Below are positions 44,417 through 53,562 of a DNA stretch of 64,000 nt, piece after piece. Position numbers and translations under genes: made by a program. The stretch comes from Brevibacterium picturae (GTDB lineage Bacteria; Actinomycetota; Actinomycetes; Actinomycetales; Brevibacteriaceae). The notes under the pieces are model-generated. The model had not been told where the DNA came from. It saw only the letters and a list, made by a program, of their open reading frames with translations, and searched no databases. Where the stretch lies: NCBI RefSeq assembly GCF_900105045.1, contig NZ_LT629739.1, positions 2,542,001 through 2,606,000 of the forward strand. The letters are read 5' to 3'. The stretch's first letter is position 1. Each line of letters starts with the position of its first letter.

Positions 44417-44896
44417 ATGATCGAAAGCATCCAAGGGTTCGCCGACTCGATCCCCGACTGGCTGCAGTGGGCGGGGATCGTACTCGTGTCCGCAATACCC
44501 TTCGTCGAGTCCTATTTCGGTGCCATCATCGGCGTCGCGATCGGCCTGCATCCGGTCGTCGCCATCCTCATGGCCATCATCGGAAACGTGATCTCGATGC
44601 TCGCCTTCGTCTACGGCACCGGAGCCATCCGCGACAAGGCGACGAAGAACAAGGTCAAGGACGGCGAGCCGTCTCACAAGCGGCAGCGGCTCAAGCGCAT
44701 GTTCGACAAGTTCGGCGTCCCCGGAGTCTCGCTGCTGGGCCAGACGATGCTGCCCTCCCAGATCACCTCATCGGCGATGGTCGGCTTCGGCGCCAACCGC
44801 AATGCCGTCGCCGTCTGGCAGATCATCTCGATCATCGGCTGGGGCGTGCTCTTCGGAGTCCTCGCCACCCTGGGAATCAACGTCGCCCTGCGGTGA
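44417..44896 (+). CDS. Small multidrug export protein family membrane protein
   Basis: A 159-residue protein with four membrane helices and a central basic loop (about 75-100). IPFVESYFGAIIGVAIGLHP near the N-terminus and FGVPGVSLLGQTMLPSQITS fit the Sm_multidrug_ex family. GGAG lies upstream of the ATG. The divergent TetR gene suggests that it is drug-inducible or stress-inducible. The transport function of this family is largely inferred from its name. Confidence 0.8.
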   Translation: MIESIQGFADSIPDWLQWAGIVLVSAIPFVESYFGAIIGVAIGLHPVVAILMAIIGNVISMLAFVYGTGAIRDKATKNKVKDGEPSHKRQRLKRMFDKFGVPGVSLLGQTMLPSQITSSAMVGFGANRNAVAVWQIISIIGWGVLFGVLATLGINVALR

Positions 44897-44946
44897 GGGA
44901 GCGGGCAGAGGGGGTCGCGCCGAGCGGCCGCGTCAGCCCCGACATC

Positions 44947-44952
44947 TAGACT
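44947..44952 (+). promoter_or_regulatory. -10 box of the leaderless recQ transcript
   Basis: TAGACT, followed by GGACCC and then the ATG at 44959. The box and its first following bases are the same as those of the helicase gene at 12796. Confidence 0.5.
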
Positions 44953-44958
44953 GGACCC

Positions 44959-47082
44959 ATGACCGAATCCACCTCGAATGCAGCGACCATCGACGCCGAC
45001 GAATTCGCCATTCAAGCCCAGCGCATTCTGACCGAGCTCACCGCGAACCCCGACGCGCAGTTCCGGGACGGACAGCTCGAATCGATTCGTGACCTCGTCG
45101 TCGGCAAGAAGCGGGTTCTCGTCGTGCAGCGGACCGGTTGGGGCAAATCGGCCGTGTACTTCGTGGCGACCAGAATGCTCCGTGCCACAGGCACCGGACC
45201 AAGCCTCATCATCTCCCCGCTGCTGGCTCTCATGCGCGACCAGATCGCCGCGGCCGAACGCGCCGGAGTCCGCGCGGCCAGCCTCAACTCCTCCAATGTC
45301 ACTGAATGGGACACCGTTCTCGATGACCTTCGGGCAGGCAACCTCGACGTTCTGCTCGTCTCACCCGAGAGGCTGAACAACCCCCAGTTCCGTGACGAAG
45401 TCCTCCCGCGGCTTCTGGCCTTCCTCGGCCTCATCGTCGTCGACGAAGCGCACTGCATCTCCGACTGGGGGCACGACTTCCGTCCTGACTACCGACGCAT
45501 CGGCCACATCCTGGCCGAGCTGCCGGGAAACACCCCGGTCCTGGCCACAACTGCGACAGCCAATTCCCGCGTGGTCACCGACGTGGCAGAACAGCTCGGG
45601 CAGCATACCACCGTGGTCCGTGGCGAGCTGGCCCGTGACTCCCTTCGGCTGGGTGTCCTGCCCGGTCTCGATGCGAGTGCACGCATCGCCTGGCTGAGCT
45701 CGCACCTCGGCGACTTTACCGGCTCGGGAATCATCTACACGCTCACGGTCAGTGCCGCCGAAGACATCACGCGGATCCTGCGCGATCAGGGGCATGAGGT
45801 CCGGTCCTACACCGGCCGCACCGACGCCGAGGAGCGTGCCGAACTCGAACAGCAACTCAAGGACAATCGGATCAAGGCGCTCGTGGCGACCTCGGCGCTG
45901 GGAATGGGCTTCGACAAACCCGACCTCGGATTCGTCATCCACATCGGCGCACCAGCGTCCGCCGTCGCCTACTACCAGCAGGTCGGACGTGCCGGACGCG
46001 CGACGGACTCCGCCGATGTTCTGCTCCTGCCCGGGGCCGAAGACCAGGAGATCTGGAACTACTTCGCCACCGCATCGATGCCCAGCCAGACTGATGCCAA
46101 CGCGGTGCTCCAGGCCCTCGCCGAGGCGGACGGCCCTCTGTCCGTCGCCCGCTTGGAGACCCTTGTCGGAACCAAGCGCACCCGCCTGCAGCTGCTGCTG
46201 AAGACCCTCGAGGTCGAGGATGCCGTGACCAAGATCAAGGGTGGATATATCTCGACCGGTCGCGGGTGGACCTATGACCAGGAACGATACGAGAAGGTCG
46301 CGGCGGTGCGTGCTGCCGAAGCGCAGGCGATGCTCGATTATGAGTCCACCCGTGAGTGCCGGATGGAGTTCCTCATTCGTCAGCTCGACGACCCGGACCC
46401 CAAACCGTGCGGACGCTGCGACAATTGTGCCGGGGCCTGGTGGTCGGCCGAGATCTCGGACGAGAACCGGCAGGCGACAGCAGGGACTCTGCATCGCATC
46501 GGTCTGCCCATCGACCCGCGCAGCACCTGGCCCAGCGGCATGGCCAACATCGGCGTCCCCCTCAAGGGCCGAATTCCAGCGGAGGAGCTGGCTGCCGAGG
46601 GCCGGGCGATCGCGCGACTGAGCGACCTGGGACAAGGGCAGACCCTGCGTTCATTTCTCGCCCCGGACGCCCCTGATGCGGAAGTACCCGCACAGATCGG
46701 CAAATGGTGCCTCGAAGTGCTCGGCCAATGGGACTGGGAGATCCGCCCCGAAGTGGTCGTATCGGTGCCGAGCGCCCGGCGACCCGCGACCGTGAGATCT
46801 CTGGCGGCGAATCTGGCCTCCGCCGGCAGACTCATCGACGGCGGCCAACTGCTGCAGGTTCATGACCACGGCACTCCCGATGTCAACAGCGCATTCCGGG
46901 TCAAGGATCTCTACGACGCCTTCGTCGTCCCTCCCGAGGTCGAAGAGGCCGTGGCCGGAAAAGCGGTGCTCCTCGTCGACGACGAGGTCGTCTCCCGTTG
47001 GACGATGGCGATCGGCGCACGCCTGCTCAGACAGGCGGGTGCGACCGCGGTGCTGCCGTTCGCTTTGGCACTGCGCGCCTGA
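44959..47082 (+). CDS. recQ: RecQ-family DNA helicase with C-terminal PRTase-like domain
   Basis: A 707-residue helicase. Motif I QRTGWGKSAVYF (about 57-68), motif II VVDEAHCISDWGHDF (about 159-173), TATAN (about 197) and QQVGRAGRATDSA (about 338) are as in RecQ. The zinc-binding Cys are in ECRMEF and CGRCDNC (about 466-490). No HRDC domain is seen; instead residues about 595-707 look like a type I phosphoribosyltransferase fold, with VLLVDDEVVSRWTMAIG resembling the PRPP-binding loop. The helicase likely works in recombination and repair; the role of the extra domain is unknown, although this fusion seems to be common in actinobacteria. Confidence 0.9.
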   Translation: MTESTSNAATIDADEFAIQAQRILTELTANPDAQFRDGQLESIRDLVVGKKRVLVVQRTGWGKSAVYFVATRMLRATGTGPSLIISPLLALMRDQIAAAERAGVRAASLNSSNVTEWDTVLDDLRAGNLDVLLVSPERLNNPQFRDEVLPRLLAFLGLIVVDEAHCISDWGHDFRPDYRRIGHILAELPGNTPVLATTATANSRVVTDVAEQLGQHTTVVRGELARDSLRLGVLPGLDASARIAWLSSHLGDFTGSGIIYTLTVSAAEDITRILRDQGHEVRSYTGRTDAEERAELEQQLKDNRIKALVATSALGMGFDKPDLGFVIHIGAPASAVAYYQQVGRAGRATDSADVLLLPGAEDQEIWNYFATASMPSQTDANAVLQALAEADGPLSVARLETLVGTKRTRLQLLLKTLEVEDAVTKIKGGYISTGRGWTYDQERYEKVAAVRAAEAQAMLDYESTRECRMEFLIRQLDDPDPKPCGRCDNCAGAWWSAEISDENRQATAGTLHRIGLPIDPRSTWPSGMANIGVPLKGRIPAEELAAEGRAIARLSDLGQGQTLRSFLAPDAPDAEVPAQIGKWCLEVLGQWDWEIRPEVVVSVPSARRPATVRSLAANLASAGRLIDGGQLLQVHDHGTPDVNSAFRVKDLYDAFVVPPEVEEAVAGKAVLLVDDEVVSRWTMAIGARLLRQAGATAVLPFALALRA

Positions 47083-47089
47083 CTCACGC

Positions 47090-47851
47090 TCACGGATTCT
47101 GCTGGAGCTGGAACGTCGCCCCTTCCGGATCGGTAACGGTGACGATGCGACCATATGGCGAATTCTCCGGCCCGGCGAGCACCTTGCCGCCGAGTTCGGC
47201 GACTCTCGTTGCTGTGGCATCGGCGTCGTCGACGTTGATGTAGTCACGCCAGAAGGACACCTGGGTCCATTCGCTGGCGTCGCAGATGCCGGCCACGGCA
47301 TTCTCCTCGGTGCCATGAGTCGAATACGGGAAGCCCTCCATCGCAACAATGTCGAAGGAGAAGACGCTGCGGTAGAACTCCTGCGCGACAGGATAGTTGA
47401 GCGTCATGAGTTCGAACCACACCGGAGTTCCGGGCGTGAGCGGGGTATCGAAGCCGCTGAACTCACCCGGTTGCCACATGCCGACCTCTGCGCCGGTGGG
47501 ATCGGTGATGACCGCCATTTGGCCGAGAGGACCGACGGACATCGGCTCGGCGACGGGAGCCGCCCCGGCGGTGAGTGCCGCGGCGTAGGTGTTCGCAATG
47601 TCATCGGTGTGGAGGTATGTCGTCCAGGCTGCCGGGATCATCGGGTTCGGAGTGCCGTCCATGTTGATGGCACGCATGGCTCCGCCGACAGCGGCTCCGT
47701 CCTTTGTGATCATATGGTAGTGGCCGAAGTCGGCCCCCTGATCCTCGAACGTCCACCCGAAGATCTCGGTGTAGAACTTCGTCGTGGACTCGAATTCGTG
47801 GCAGGTGTAATCGATCCAGACGGGCTGTCCTTCGCGAAGATTCTCAGGCAT
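47090..47851 (-). CDS. VOC (glyoxalase/bleomycin-resistance fold) protein, two domains
   Basis: A 253-residue protein made of two VOC repeats (about 8-122 and 138-250). The first has VWIDYTCHEFESTTKFYTE and GHYHMI, the second VWFELMTLNYPVAQEFYRS and TDPEGATFQL. Such two-domain proteins include the hydroxylase-like and SgaA types from actinobacteria; without a complete set of metal ligands I cannot name a reaction. GAGGAG lies 6 nt before the start. It converges with recQ, leaving 7 bp. Confidence 0.85.
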   Translation of the reverse strand: MPENLREGQPVWIDYTCHEFESTTKFYTEIFGWTFEDQGADFGHYHMITKDGAAVGGAMRAINMDGTPNPMIPAAWTTYLHTDDIANTYAAALTAGAAPVAEPMSVGPLGQMAVITDPTGAEVGMWQPGEFSGFDTPLTPGTPVWFELMTLNYPVAQEFYRSVFSFDIVAMEGFPYSTHGTEENAVAGICDASEWTQVSFWRDYINVDDADATATRVAELGGKVLAGPENSPYGRIVTVTDPEGATFQLQQNP

Positions 47852-47862
47852 TGCGACTCCTC

Positions 47863-47902
47863 ATCATTGCGGTTGACGTAGCGTGATCATTGCGGCTGGC
47901 GT
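47863..47902 (+). repeat. Two imperfect 17-bp direct repeats, 23-bp period
   Basis: ATCATTGCGGTTGACGT (47863-47879) and ATCATTGCGGCTGGCGT (47886-47902) lie directly upstream of the VOC gene on its promoter side. Confidence 0.5.
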
Positions 47903-47953
47903 TGTGCTCGTTCAATGCGCTCGAGCATGAATGCTCTCAGCGCCAGTTCACAG

Positions 47954-48727
47954 TCAGTGCCAGTTCCTGGTGAACTCGGCGAAGTAGTCATGCATTGTGG
48001 CCTGCAGCAGAGGCCCGAAGGTCACACGTTTCACGCCGAGGTCCTGCAGCTGGGAGAGGTCGAGTTCGTCGGGGACGGCGCCCTTGACCGGGTGTGCCGT
48101 GACGTTGAGCGGCAGAGTGACTTGGGACAGAACGGTCTTCAGGGTCTCGGTGTCCGGCAGCCTGACGGGGTAGACGGAATCGGCGCCCGCCTCGGCGCAC
48201 AGGTTCAGACGATGGATCGCCTCGGCGGTGGTATCGGCGAAGTCGCCGGGGTTCTTGAACACGTCGGTGCGGGCGTTGATGACCACGTGCACCCGCTGTG
48301 CCTCGGCGGCGCGACGCAGGTCACCGATGTATTCTGCGTGCTCCTCTGCGCTGCGCAGCCGCCCTTCGCTGTGCACCGTGTCCTCGATGTTCACGCCCAC
48401 CGCACCGGCTTCGAGGAGTCCGGCGATGAGATCAGGTGCCTCGGTATCGTAGCCGGACTCCAGATCCGCAGTGACCGGCACATCCACGGACCCGCAGACG
48501 CGGGCGATGCCCGCCAGTGCCTGGCTGAGGCTCATCACCTCACCGTCGGCAGACCCGACTGAGTCCGCGAGAGGGTGGGAGCCGATGCTCAGTGCTTCGA
48601 ACCCGGAGCCGACCATTGCGCGCGCCGACCAGGCATCCCACACGGTCGGCAGGACGATTGGGCGGTCCTGATGATGGGCTTCGAGGAGAGCGGAGGCGCG
48701 TTCGGCAAGAACAGAGAAATCGGTCAT
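47954..48727 (-). CDS. Isocitrate lyase/phosphoenolpyruvate mutase family protein
   Basis: A 257-residue TIM-barrel protein. LPTVWDAWSARAMVGSGFEA near the start, TADLESGYD (metal-binding Asp, about 86-94), GVNIEDTVHSEGRLRS (about 111-126) and INARTDVF are family hallmarks. Members cleave or rearrange 2-oxo acids such as methylisocitrate or phosphonopyruvate. The canonical KKCGH loop of isocitrate lyases is replaced by VHSEGRLRS, which points to the oxaloacetase/PEP-mutase-like branch of unknown substrate. ATG 48727 is the start. Confidence 0.87.
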   Translation of the reverse strand: MTDFSVLAERASALLEAHHQDRPIVLPTVWDAWSARAMVGSGFEALSIGSHPLADSVGSADGEVMSLSQALAGIARVCGSVDVPVTADLESGYDTEAPDLIAGLLEAGAVGVNIEDTVHSEGRLRSAEEHAEYIGDLRRAAEAQRVHVVINARTDVFKNPGDFADTTAEAIHRLNLCAEAGADSVYPVRLPDTETLKTVLSQVTLPLNVTAHPVKGAVPDELDLSQLQDLGVKRVTFGPLLQATMHDYFAEFTRNWH

Positions 48728-48824
48728 GTCCAATACTGTTCCACCGATTGATGGCTACGATCCAGTAATCTGGCGAGTTCACCCGAAGGTTTCAGACTAA
48801 TTCATCCGAAAGATCAGGCTCTGG

Positions 48825-48848
48825 TAGCATTTAGTGAACAATGTTTAC
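48825..48848 (+). promoter_or_regulatory. Promoter/operator of the glycosyltransferase-TetR operon
   Basis: TAGCAT (48825-48830) is a plausible -10 box; just after it GTGAAC-AAT-GTTTAC (48834-48848) is a near-perfect inverted repeat covering the expected transcription start, a likely site for the downstream TetR protein. Confidence 0.45.
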
Positions 48849-48888
48849 AAAATGCGTTTGCGATCGCTGGATCCGTTGGAGGAGAGTC

Positions 48889-50190
48889 GTGCAGGTGCTC
48901 ATTCTGGCTCCGGGGTCCTGGGGTGACGTCTCGCCGGCCCTGAGGATCGCCTCGGACCTCATCTCCGATGGTCATGCGGTCACCATGGTCGTTCACGCTG
49001 ACTATGCGGCGGCGGTCGAGAGTGCCGGGTGCACGGCGGCACGATTCACGGTGGCACTCACGCCTCCCCAACATGCCGGCGGTGACTCGGCGCATGCCGG
49101 CGGTGGCTCCGGCCATACCGGCGGTGACTCGGGTCCGGGCGCACGAGGGTATCTGGCCCACCTGCGCGAATACATGATGGACCACGCCGAAGCCACCCTC
49201 ACTGCAGTGCGAGCGGGCGCCATCGACGTGGTGCTCACCAACCCCATTTCGCCGTACGGTCACGACATCGCCGAAGCACTCGGCATCCCATCGGCCGAAG
49301 CGCTGCTCCAGCCCTCCGCTCCGAGCCGGGCCTATCCGCCGATGATCGCCTCGGCGATCGACTTCGGGCCGCTGCTCAACCGTCAGATCGGTCGTCTGGC
49401 GATGCGAGCACCCGCGCCCTACGTCCCCGCTGTGGCACGGGTCCGGGAACAGCTCGGCCTGCCTGCGAAGAAAGTCAGCACATCCCTGCGCGAACGGGCA
49501 CGTGCCGGGATTCCGATCCACCATGGGATCAGCCCTATCGTTCTCCCGCGCCCCAGCGACTGGCCTGCGCATCTGAGCCTCGACGGCTTCTGGTGGCCGG
49601 TCGAGGACGAGGGGTGGACTGCGCCAGCCGAGCTCTCGGACTTTCTCGCGGCCGGACCTCCTCCAGTGCTCGTGACCATGGGCAGCATCGCCGAGGGGAG
49701 TCGGGCATCGGCTGCACTGTCAGAATTCGTGTCCTCGACTCGCCACCGTGTCATCGTCCAGGGCGCGAACGGGCACGCACTCGCCGAGGCGGCTCCAGGC
49801 CGGGTAGTCACCGCGGGCCAAGTGCCCCACTCCTGGCTGCTGCCGCAGGTCGCGACCACGATCCACCAAGCCGGTGCGGGAATCACCGCGGCCTGCCTGC
49901 GGGCCGGGATACCCGGTATCGCACTTCCGCAGCACACGGATCAGTTCTTCTGGGCGCGGACCGCAACCCGTCTCGGTGCCGGACTTCCGGCCCTCTCTGG
50001 TCGAAAGGTGACCCCTGGGGCGCTTCACCTCAACGTGGAAACGGCCACCGGTTCGAGCGAGCTGCATCGGGATGCGAGTGCAGCGGCGATTTCTCTGGAG
50101 CGAGCCGAGAACGAGCAGGGCGAGAGCACTCTGCCGCTGAGACGGTGGATCGCTGATTCTTCGCAGCGGAGAGGAAAGGCGTCGACATGA
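48889..50190 (+). CDS. Glycosyltransferase of the GT1/UGT (MGT-like) family
   Basis: A 433-residue GT-B glycosyltransferase. The N-terminus VLILAPGSWGDVSPALRIA matches nucleotide-sugar GTs acting on lipids or natural products (MGT/sterol GT branch), and the C-terminal domain has VLVTMGSIAEG and HQAGAGITAACLRAGIPGIALPQ (a variant of the donor-binding H-x-G-x-G-T motif). The GTG at 48889 follows GGAGGAG. A three-copy heptad AHAGG(D/G)S repeat sits at about residues 62-82, between the first beta strands. It overlaps a TetR gene (ATGA), so self-resistance or sugar-tagging of a xenobiotic is a reasonable guess. Confidence 0.85.
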   Translation: MQVLILAPGSWGDVSPALRIASDLISDGHAVTMVVHADYAAAVESAGCTAARFTVALTPPQHAGGDSAHAGGGSGHTGGDSGPGARGYLAHLREYMMDHAEATLTAVRAGAIDVVLTNPISPYGHDIAEALGIPSAEALLQPSAPSRAYPPMIASAIDFGPLLNRQIGRLAMRAPAPYVPAVARVREQLGLPAKKVSTSLRERARAGIPIHHGISPIVLPRPSDWPAHLSLDGFWWPVEDEGWTAPAELSDFLAAGPPPVLVTMGSIAEGSRASAALSEFVSSTRHRVIVQGANGHALAEAAPGRVVTAGQVPHSWLLPQVATTIHQAGAGITAACLRAGIPGIALPQHTDQFFWARTATRLGAGLPALSGRKVTPGALHLNVETATGSSELHRDASAAAISLERAENEQGESTLPLRRWIADSSQRRGKAST

Positions 50191-50795
50191 CTCAGAGAAA
50201 AGTGGGCAGGCCCGCCCGCCTTGACCGCTCAAACATTGCGCGCGCGGGCATCGCGGTGGCGGATCGGGCTGACCTTGCTCAGGTGACGATGCGGGCAGTT
50301 GCCGCAGAGATCGGGAGCGCGCCGGCCGCCCTCTATCGACATGTCGGTGATCGGGGCGAACTCGTTGCTCTCATGATCGACGAGGTGCTGGCGGAGAAGG
50401 ACATCGTCCGTGCGAGCGGGACCTGGCAGGCTGATCTGGCCGTATTCGCCGCTGGGTTGTTCGAGCTCTATAGGGCGCACCCCTGGCTGTCGACCGGAGT
50501 GCTTCCCCAGACCATGGGGCCGCGGATCGGCGAGGTGACGAATGAGGCGATCGAGCTGCTGAACTCGCACCCGGCACCAGTCGGCCGCAGATACGCGGCC
50601 ATTGCAGTGCTCCTCGAGCTGGTCTCAGGATATGCGCGCTCAGCCGATCAGGTCGGTGTCTCAGCGGCGAAGGTCGTCGAGATGACCGGCGCCGCAGCAG
50701 CGCCTCACTCGCCAAGGACCGGAGCCGATGAAGACTACGCGATTGCGGTGATCATTGCGGCAGTGGGCGGAGTTCTCGATGCCGGCAGCCTCTGA
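50187..50795 (+). CDS. TetR-family regulator
   Basis: A 202-residue regulator with HTH VTMRAVAAEIGSAPAALYRH (about 33-52) and a TetR_C-like ligand domain. Starting inside the stop of the glycosyltransferase gene (ATGA), it is co-translated with it and probably senses the same small molecule; the palindrome at 48834-48848 is a candidate operator for auto-regulation. It converges with the amidase gene. Confidence 0.9.
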   Translation: MTQRKVGRPARLDRSNIARAGIAVADRADLAQVTMRAVAAEIGSAPAALYRHVGDRGELVALMIDEVLAEKDIVRASGTWQADLAVFAAGLFELYRAHPWLSTGVLPQTMGPRIGEVTNEAIELLNSHPAPVGRRYAAIAVLLELVSGYARSADQVGVSAAKVVEMTGAAAAPHSPRTGADEDYAIAVIIAAVGGVLDAGSL

Positions 50796-50830
50796 ACCTC
50801 ACAGCCGATGAGTCTCACTGCCTCCCAGCT

Positions 50831-52555
50831 TCACAGTCGCGGCGTGCGCGGGGGCTCCTCACGGCGATCGCCGGTGGCCTCGAAGGCCGCGGCGAGTTCG
50901 ATGAGATTCGTGTCATCCCAGCCGCGGCCGGAGATCGTCAGCCCGATGGGAATGCCGGTGTCGGTCATCGTGCCCATCGGCACGGTCACAGAGGGGATGC
51001 CCAGGTGCCGTGGGACCAGGTTGCCGTTGGCGACCCAGGTGCCGTTGCGCCAGCCGAGGTCCGCCGAGGCTTCGTCGACGTCCATATCGGCCGGACCCAC
51101 ATCGGCCATCGCGGGGTAGACGATGGCGTCGAGGCCGTACTCATCCATCCATTCTTCGAGGTCGATCCGACGAGTGACCTCCAGGCCCCGAACGCCGTCC
51201 TCAAGCTCGGGGATGTCCGTCACCGAGGCGTAGGGGTGATCCTTGACCTGCTGCGGGTATTCGGCGATGTCATCGTCGAAGCCGGTGTAGCGATCCGGGA
51301 GGGCGCCGTCCGGGTGAGGGAAGATCATGGCTCCGTCCACCTCGGCGAGGGAGGACAGCTTCGGGTCGCCGTTGGCGGCCAGGAAGTCATCCCAGGCCCA
51401 TGCGGAGAGATCGTTGATCTCCCGGTCGAGGTAATCGGTGCTCACGATGCCACGGGTCCTGATCGTCGGTGCACCGGGTCGATCGCCTTCGTAGTTGCTC
51501 ACGACCGGGAAGTCGGTTTCGATCACCTCGGCGCCGGCGGCCTCAAGGTCACGGCGGGCGGCTTCCCACGCCGCGATCACGGAGGCACGGGTCTCGACGC
51601 GCGTCCCGGTCGGCCCGCCGATTCCGCCCTCCGGATTCGTGCCGGCCTCGTCGTCGGCGTTGATGTACATCCTTGGGATGCCGAAGCGTTTGCCGGCCAG
51701 AGCCGAACGCGCGGCCGCGGCGCCGGACGGCAGCAGCTCGGCATACGAATCCGGGCGCACGGCAGAGGCGGCAGGAATCTCGACCCAGGGCTGGACGCGC
51801 CAGAAATCTCCGCGGGTCTCGGGATCGTCGGCGACGATGATGTCGAGGACCTCGCACAGGTCGGCCATCGACCGGGTGTGGGGGACGACGACGTCCATCG
51901 TGGGCACGAGTGGCCAATTGCCGCGCACGGAGATGACTCCGCGTGAGGGCGTGTAGGCGACGAGCGCGCTGTGGGAGGCCGGGGCACGGCCGGAGGACCA
52001 TGTTTCCTCGCCGAGGCCGAAGGCGGCGAAGCTCGCGGTCGTCGCCGTCCCGGATCCGTTCGACGATCCGGAGGCGAATGCGCTGGTCAGCCACTTCGCG
52101 TTGTAGGGGCTTTCGGCCCGACCGTAGAGGCCGCGCTGCATGCCGCCATTGGCCATCGGCGGCATGTTGGTCAGGCCCAGGCAGATGGCTCCGGCGCCGC
52201 GGAGGCGTTCGACGGTGAAGGCGTCCTTGGTCGCGATGAGGTCGGCGAAGGCGGGGGAACCGGCGGCGACACTCAGCCCGGTGATCATGTAACTGTCCTT
52301 CGCGGTGTACGGGATCCCGTCGAGGGGGCTCAGCACCTGGCCGTCGGCGCGTCGCTCATCGGCGGCGGCCGCCTCGGCGAGGGCGTCCGGGTTGGCTACG
52401 ATCACGGAGTTGAGTTTCGTGTCGGTGTCCGGGCCGTCGAAGGCGGAGATGCGCGCCTGGTAGGCCTCGACCAGCCCCACCGAGGTGGTCGTTCCGTCCT
52501 CGAGCGCCTGCCGCAGTGAGGCGATGGATGCTTCGACTACATCGAACTTCGTCAT
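50831..52555 (-). CDS. Amidase (amidase-signature family)
   Basis: A 574-residue enzyme of the amidase-signature family. The catalytic Lys is in TAKDSY (about residue 86), the cis-Ser in AFASGSSNGSGT (about 160-170) and the nucleophile Ser in LGEETWSSGRAPAS (about 188). The signature deviates from the usual G-G-S-S-G-G, having S-G-S-S-N-G, as do larger fungal-like and actinobacterial amidases. It hydrolyses an amide to acid and ammonia; substrate unknown. GGAGGG lies upstream of the ATG at 52555. Confidence 0.9.
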   Translation of the reverse strand: MTKFDVVEASIASLRQALEDGTTTSVGLVEAYQARISAFDGPDTDTKLNSVIVANPDALAEAAAADERRADGQVLSPLDGIPYTAKDSYMITGLSVAAGSPAFADLIATKDAFTVERLRGAGAICLGLTNMPPMANGGMQRGLYGRAESPYNAKWLTSAFASGSSNGSGTATTASFAAFGLGEETWSSGRAPASHSALVAYTPSRGVISVRGNWPLVPTMDVVVPHTRSMADLCEVLDIIVADDPETRGDFWRVQPWVEIPAASAVRPDSYAELLPSGAAAARSALAGKRFGIPRMYINADDEAGTNPEGGIGGPTGTRVETRASVIAAWEAARRDLEAAGAEVIETDFPVVSNYEGDRPGAPTIRTRGIVSTDYLDREINDLSAWAWDDFLAANGDPKLSSLAEVDGAMIFPHPDGALPDRYTGFDDDIAEYPQQVKDHPYASVTDIPELEDGVRGLEVTRRIDLEEWMDEYGLDAIVYPAMADVGPADMDVDEASADLGWRNGTWVANGNLVPRHLGIPSVTVPMGTMTDTGIPIGLTISGRGWDDTNLIELAAAFEATGDRREEPPRTPRL

Positions 52556-52695
52556 TCTCGTATCCCTCCGTGCAATTTCGGGGCGCGCGAGCCGCCCCGC
52601 CGGGTCGACGATACCCCGCTCGGGCCAGCCCGCAGTGAAACTGGTCGTGCCTCACAGTATTGCTCACTGACGTCGAAAAGGCTGCACGGATCCCG

Positions 52696-52723
52696 TTGCC
52701 GCCCGACGGCGCGAGCGTAGGAT
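52696..52723 (+). promoter_or_regulatory. Promoter of the mobA-like gene
   Basis: TTGCCG (52696-52701) and TAGGAT (52718-52723) are separated by 16 bp; the ATG at 52730 follows the -10 box by 6 nt, so the transcript is probably leaderless. Confidence 0.5.
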
Positions 52724-52729
52724 CGGGCC

Positions 52730-53371
52730 ATGACGATCAGGGCGATCATACTCAGCGGGGGCCGTTCGAACCGTTTCGGCGGCGTCCACAAACCCGCCGT
52801 CGAGCTGGGCGGTGCCACGGTGATCTCACGAATACTGGGCACCGTGCGTACTGTCGACCCCCTCGCCGAGGTGTGGGTGGCCGGGCCGAGCGAGGGGCTG
52901 TCCGAGGCGGAGACGGAATCCGTGCATTCGATTCGTGAGGAACCGGCCTTCGCCGGTCCCTTGGCCGGGATCGCCGCAGCGTGTTCGGCACTTCAAACGG
53001 GCGAAGGCACCACCGTCGCTGGTGAGTCCGGAGATGTGACCTTGGTGCTGGCGGGGGACATGCCGCTGATCACTGCGGACCACCTCGGCGAGCTGATTGC
53101 TGCCTGTCGACGGGGTGAGGCCCCGGCCACGGGCACGGACGATCGTGGGAAGACTCAGTTCCTGTGCGCCGCGTGGCCCACGGCCCTGCTGCTCGCGCGG
53201 GTGGAGTCCATCCCGGACCCCGTCGATGGCGCTGTGAGGCTCCTGTTCGCGGGCCTCGAACCGACCCTCGTCGATGTGGAATCGAGCGTCGTCGCCGACT
53301 TCGACACGGCCGCCGACTTCGAGCGAATCCACGCCCGGTTTGACGAGGGCGTGCGATCCGATCAGCCTTGA
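52730..53371 (+). CDS. mobA: Molybdenum cofactor guanylyltransferase-like (MobA) protein
   Basis: A 213-residue nucleotidyltransferase: [16 protein letters not shown] (LxGGxSxRxG...K nucleotide-binding motif, about 7-22), [12 protein letters not shown], and [10 protein letters not shown] (metal-binding Asp, about 104-113). MobA attaches GMP to molybdopterin. No other molybdenum gene is in the window, so a different NTP-transferase role remains possible. Its end overlaps the convergent rpmJ gene by 10 bp. Confidence 0.8.
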   Translation: MTIRAIILSGGRSNRFGGVHKPAVELGGATVISRILGTVRTVDPLAEVWVAGPSEGLSEAETESVHSIREEPAFAGPLAGIAAACSALQTGEGTTVAGESGDVTLVLAGDMPLITADHLGELIAACRRGEAPATGTDDRGKTQFLCAAWPTALLLARVESIPDPVDGAVRLLFAGLEPTLVDVESSVVADFDTAADFERIHARFDEGVRSDQP

Positions 53372-53485
53372 CGGCACTTGAAGCGGGGATTCTTCTTGTT
53401 GATGACGAAGACACGACCGCGCCTGCGAACGACCTGCGCCCCCCGGCTGCTTCTTGAGTGAACGCAGAGAATTTCTGACCTTCAT
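53362..53485 (-). pseudogene. rpmJ: Zinc-free ribosomal protein L36 paralogue, frameshifted
   Basis: The ATG at 53485 starts [15 protein letters not shown], identical in style to the C-minus (zinc-independent) L36. Then the reading frame is lost at a run of six C on the plus strand (53439-53444). If one base of that run is removed, translation continues as [20 protein letters not shown] and KCRQG and stops at 53362: a full 40-residue L36. The paralogue is normally made in zinc starvation to replace the zinc-ribbon L36. AAGGAG lies 8 nt before the start and a Zur-box-like palindrome lies upstream. The frameshift is either a sequencing error in a homopolymer, a recent mutation or, less likely, recoding. 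Confidence 0.85.
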
Positions 53486-53499
53486 CGCTGAACTCCTTA

Positions 53500-53528
53500 T
53501 TGAGAACGAGTATTATTAACGGTAATGC
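53500..53528 (+). promoter_or_regulatory. Promoter with Zur-box-like operator between rpmJ and the CobW-like gene
   Basis: TTGAGA (53500-53505) and TAATGC (53523-53528), spaced 17 bp, form a promoter for the plus-strand gene. The AT-rich imperfect palindrome TATTATTAACGGTAATG (centre about 53518) lies within it and faces rpmJ as well, so one Zur dimer could control both. Confidence 0.5.
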
Positions 53529-53562
53529 TAGGTTCTTCGAGGAAAGGAAGCCACTGCTGAAG

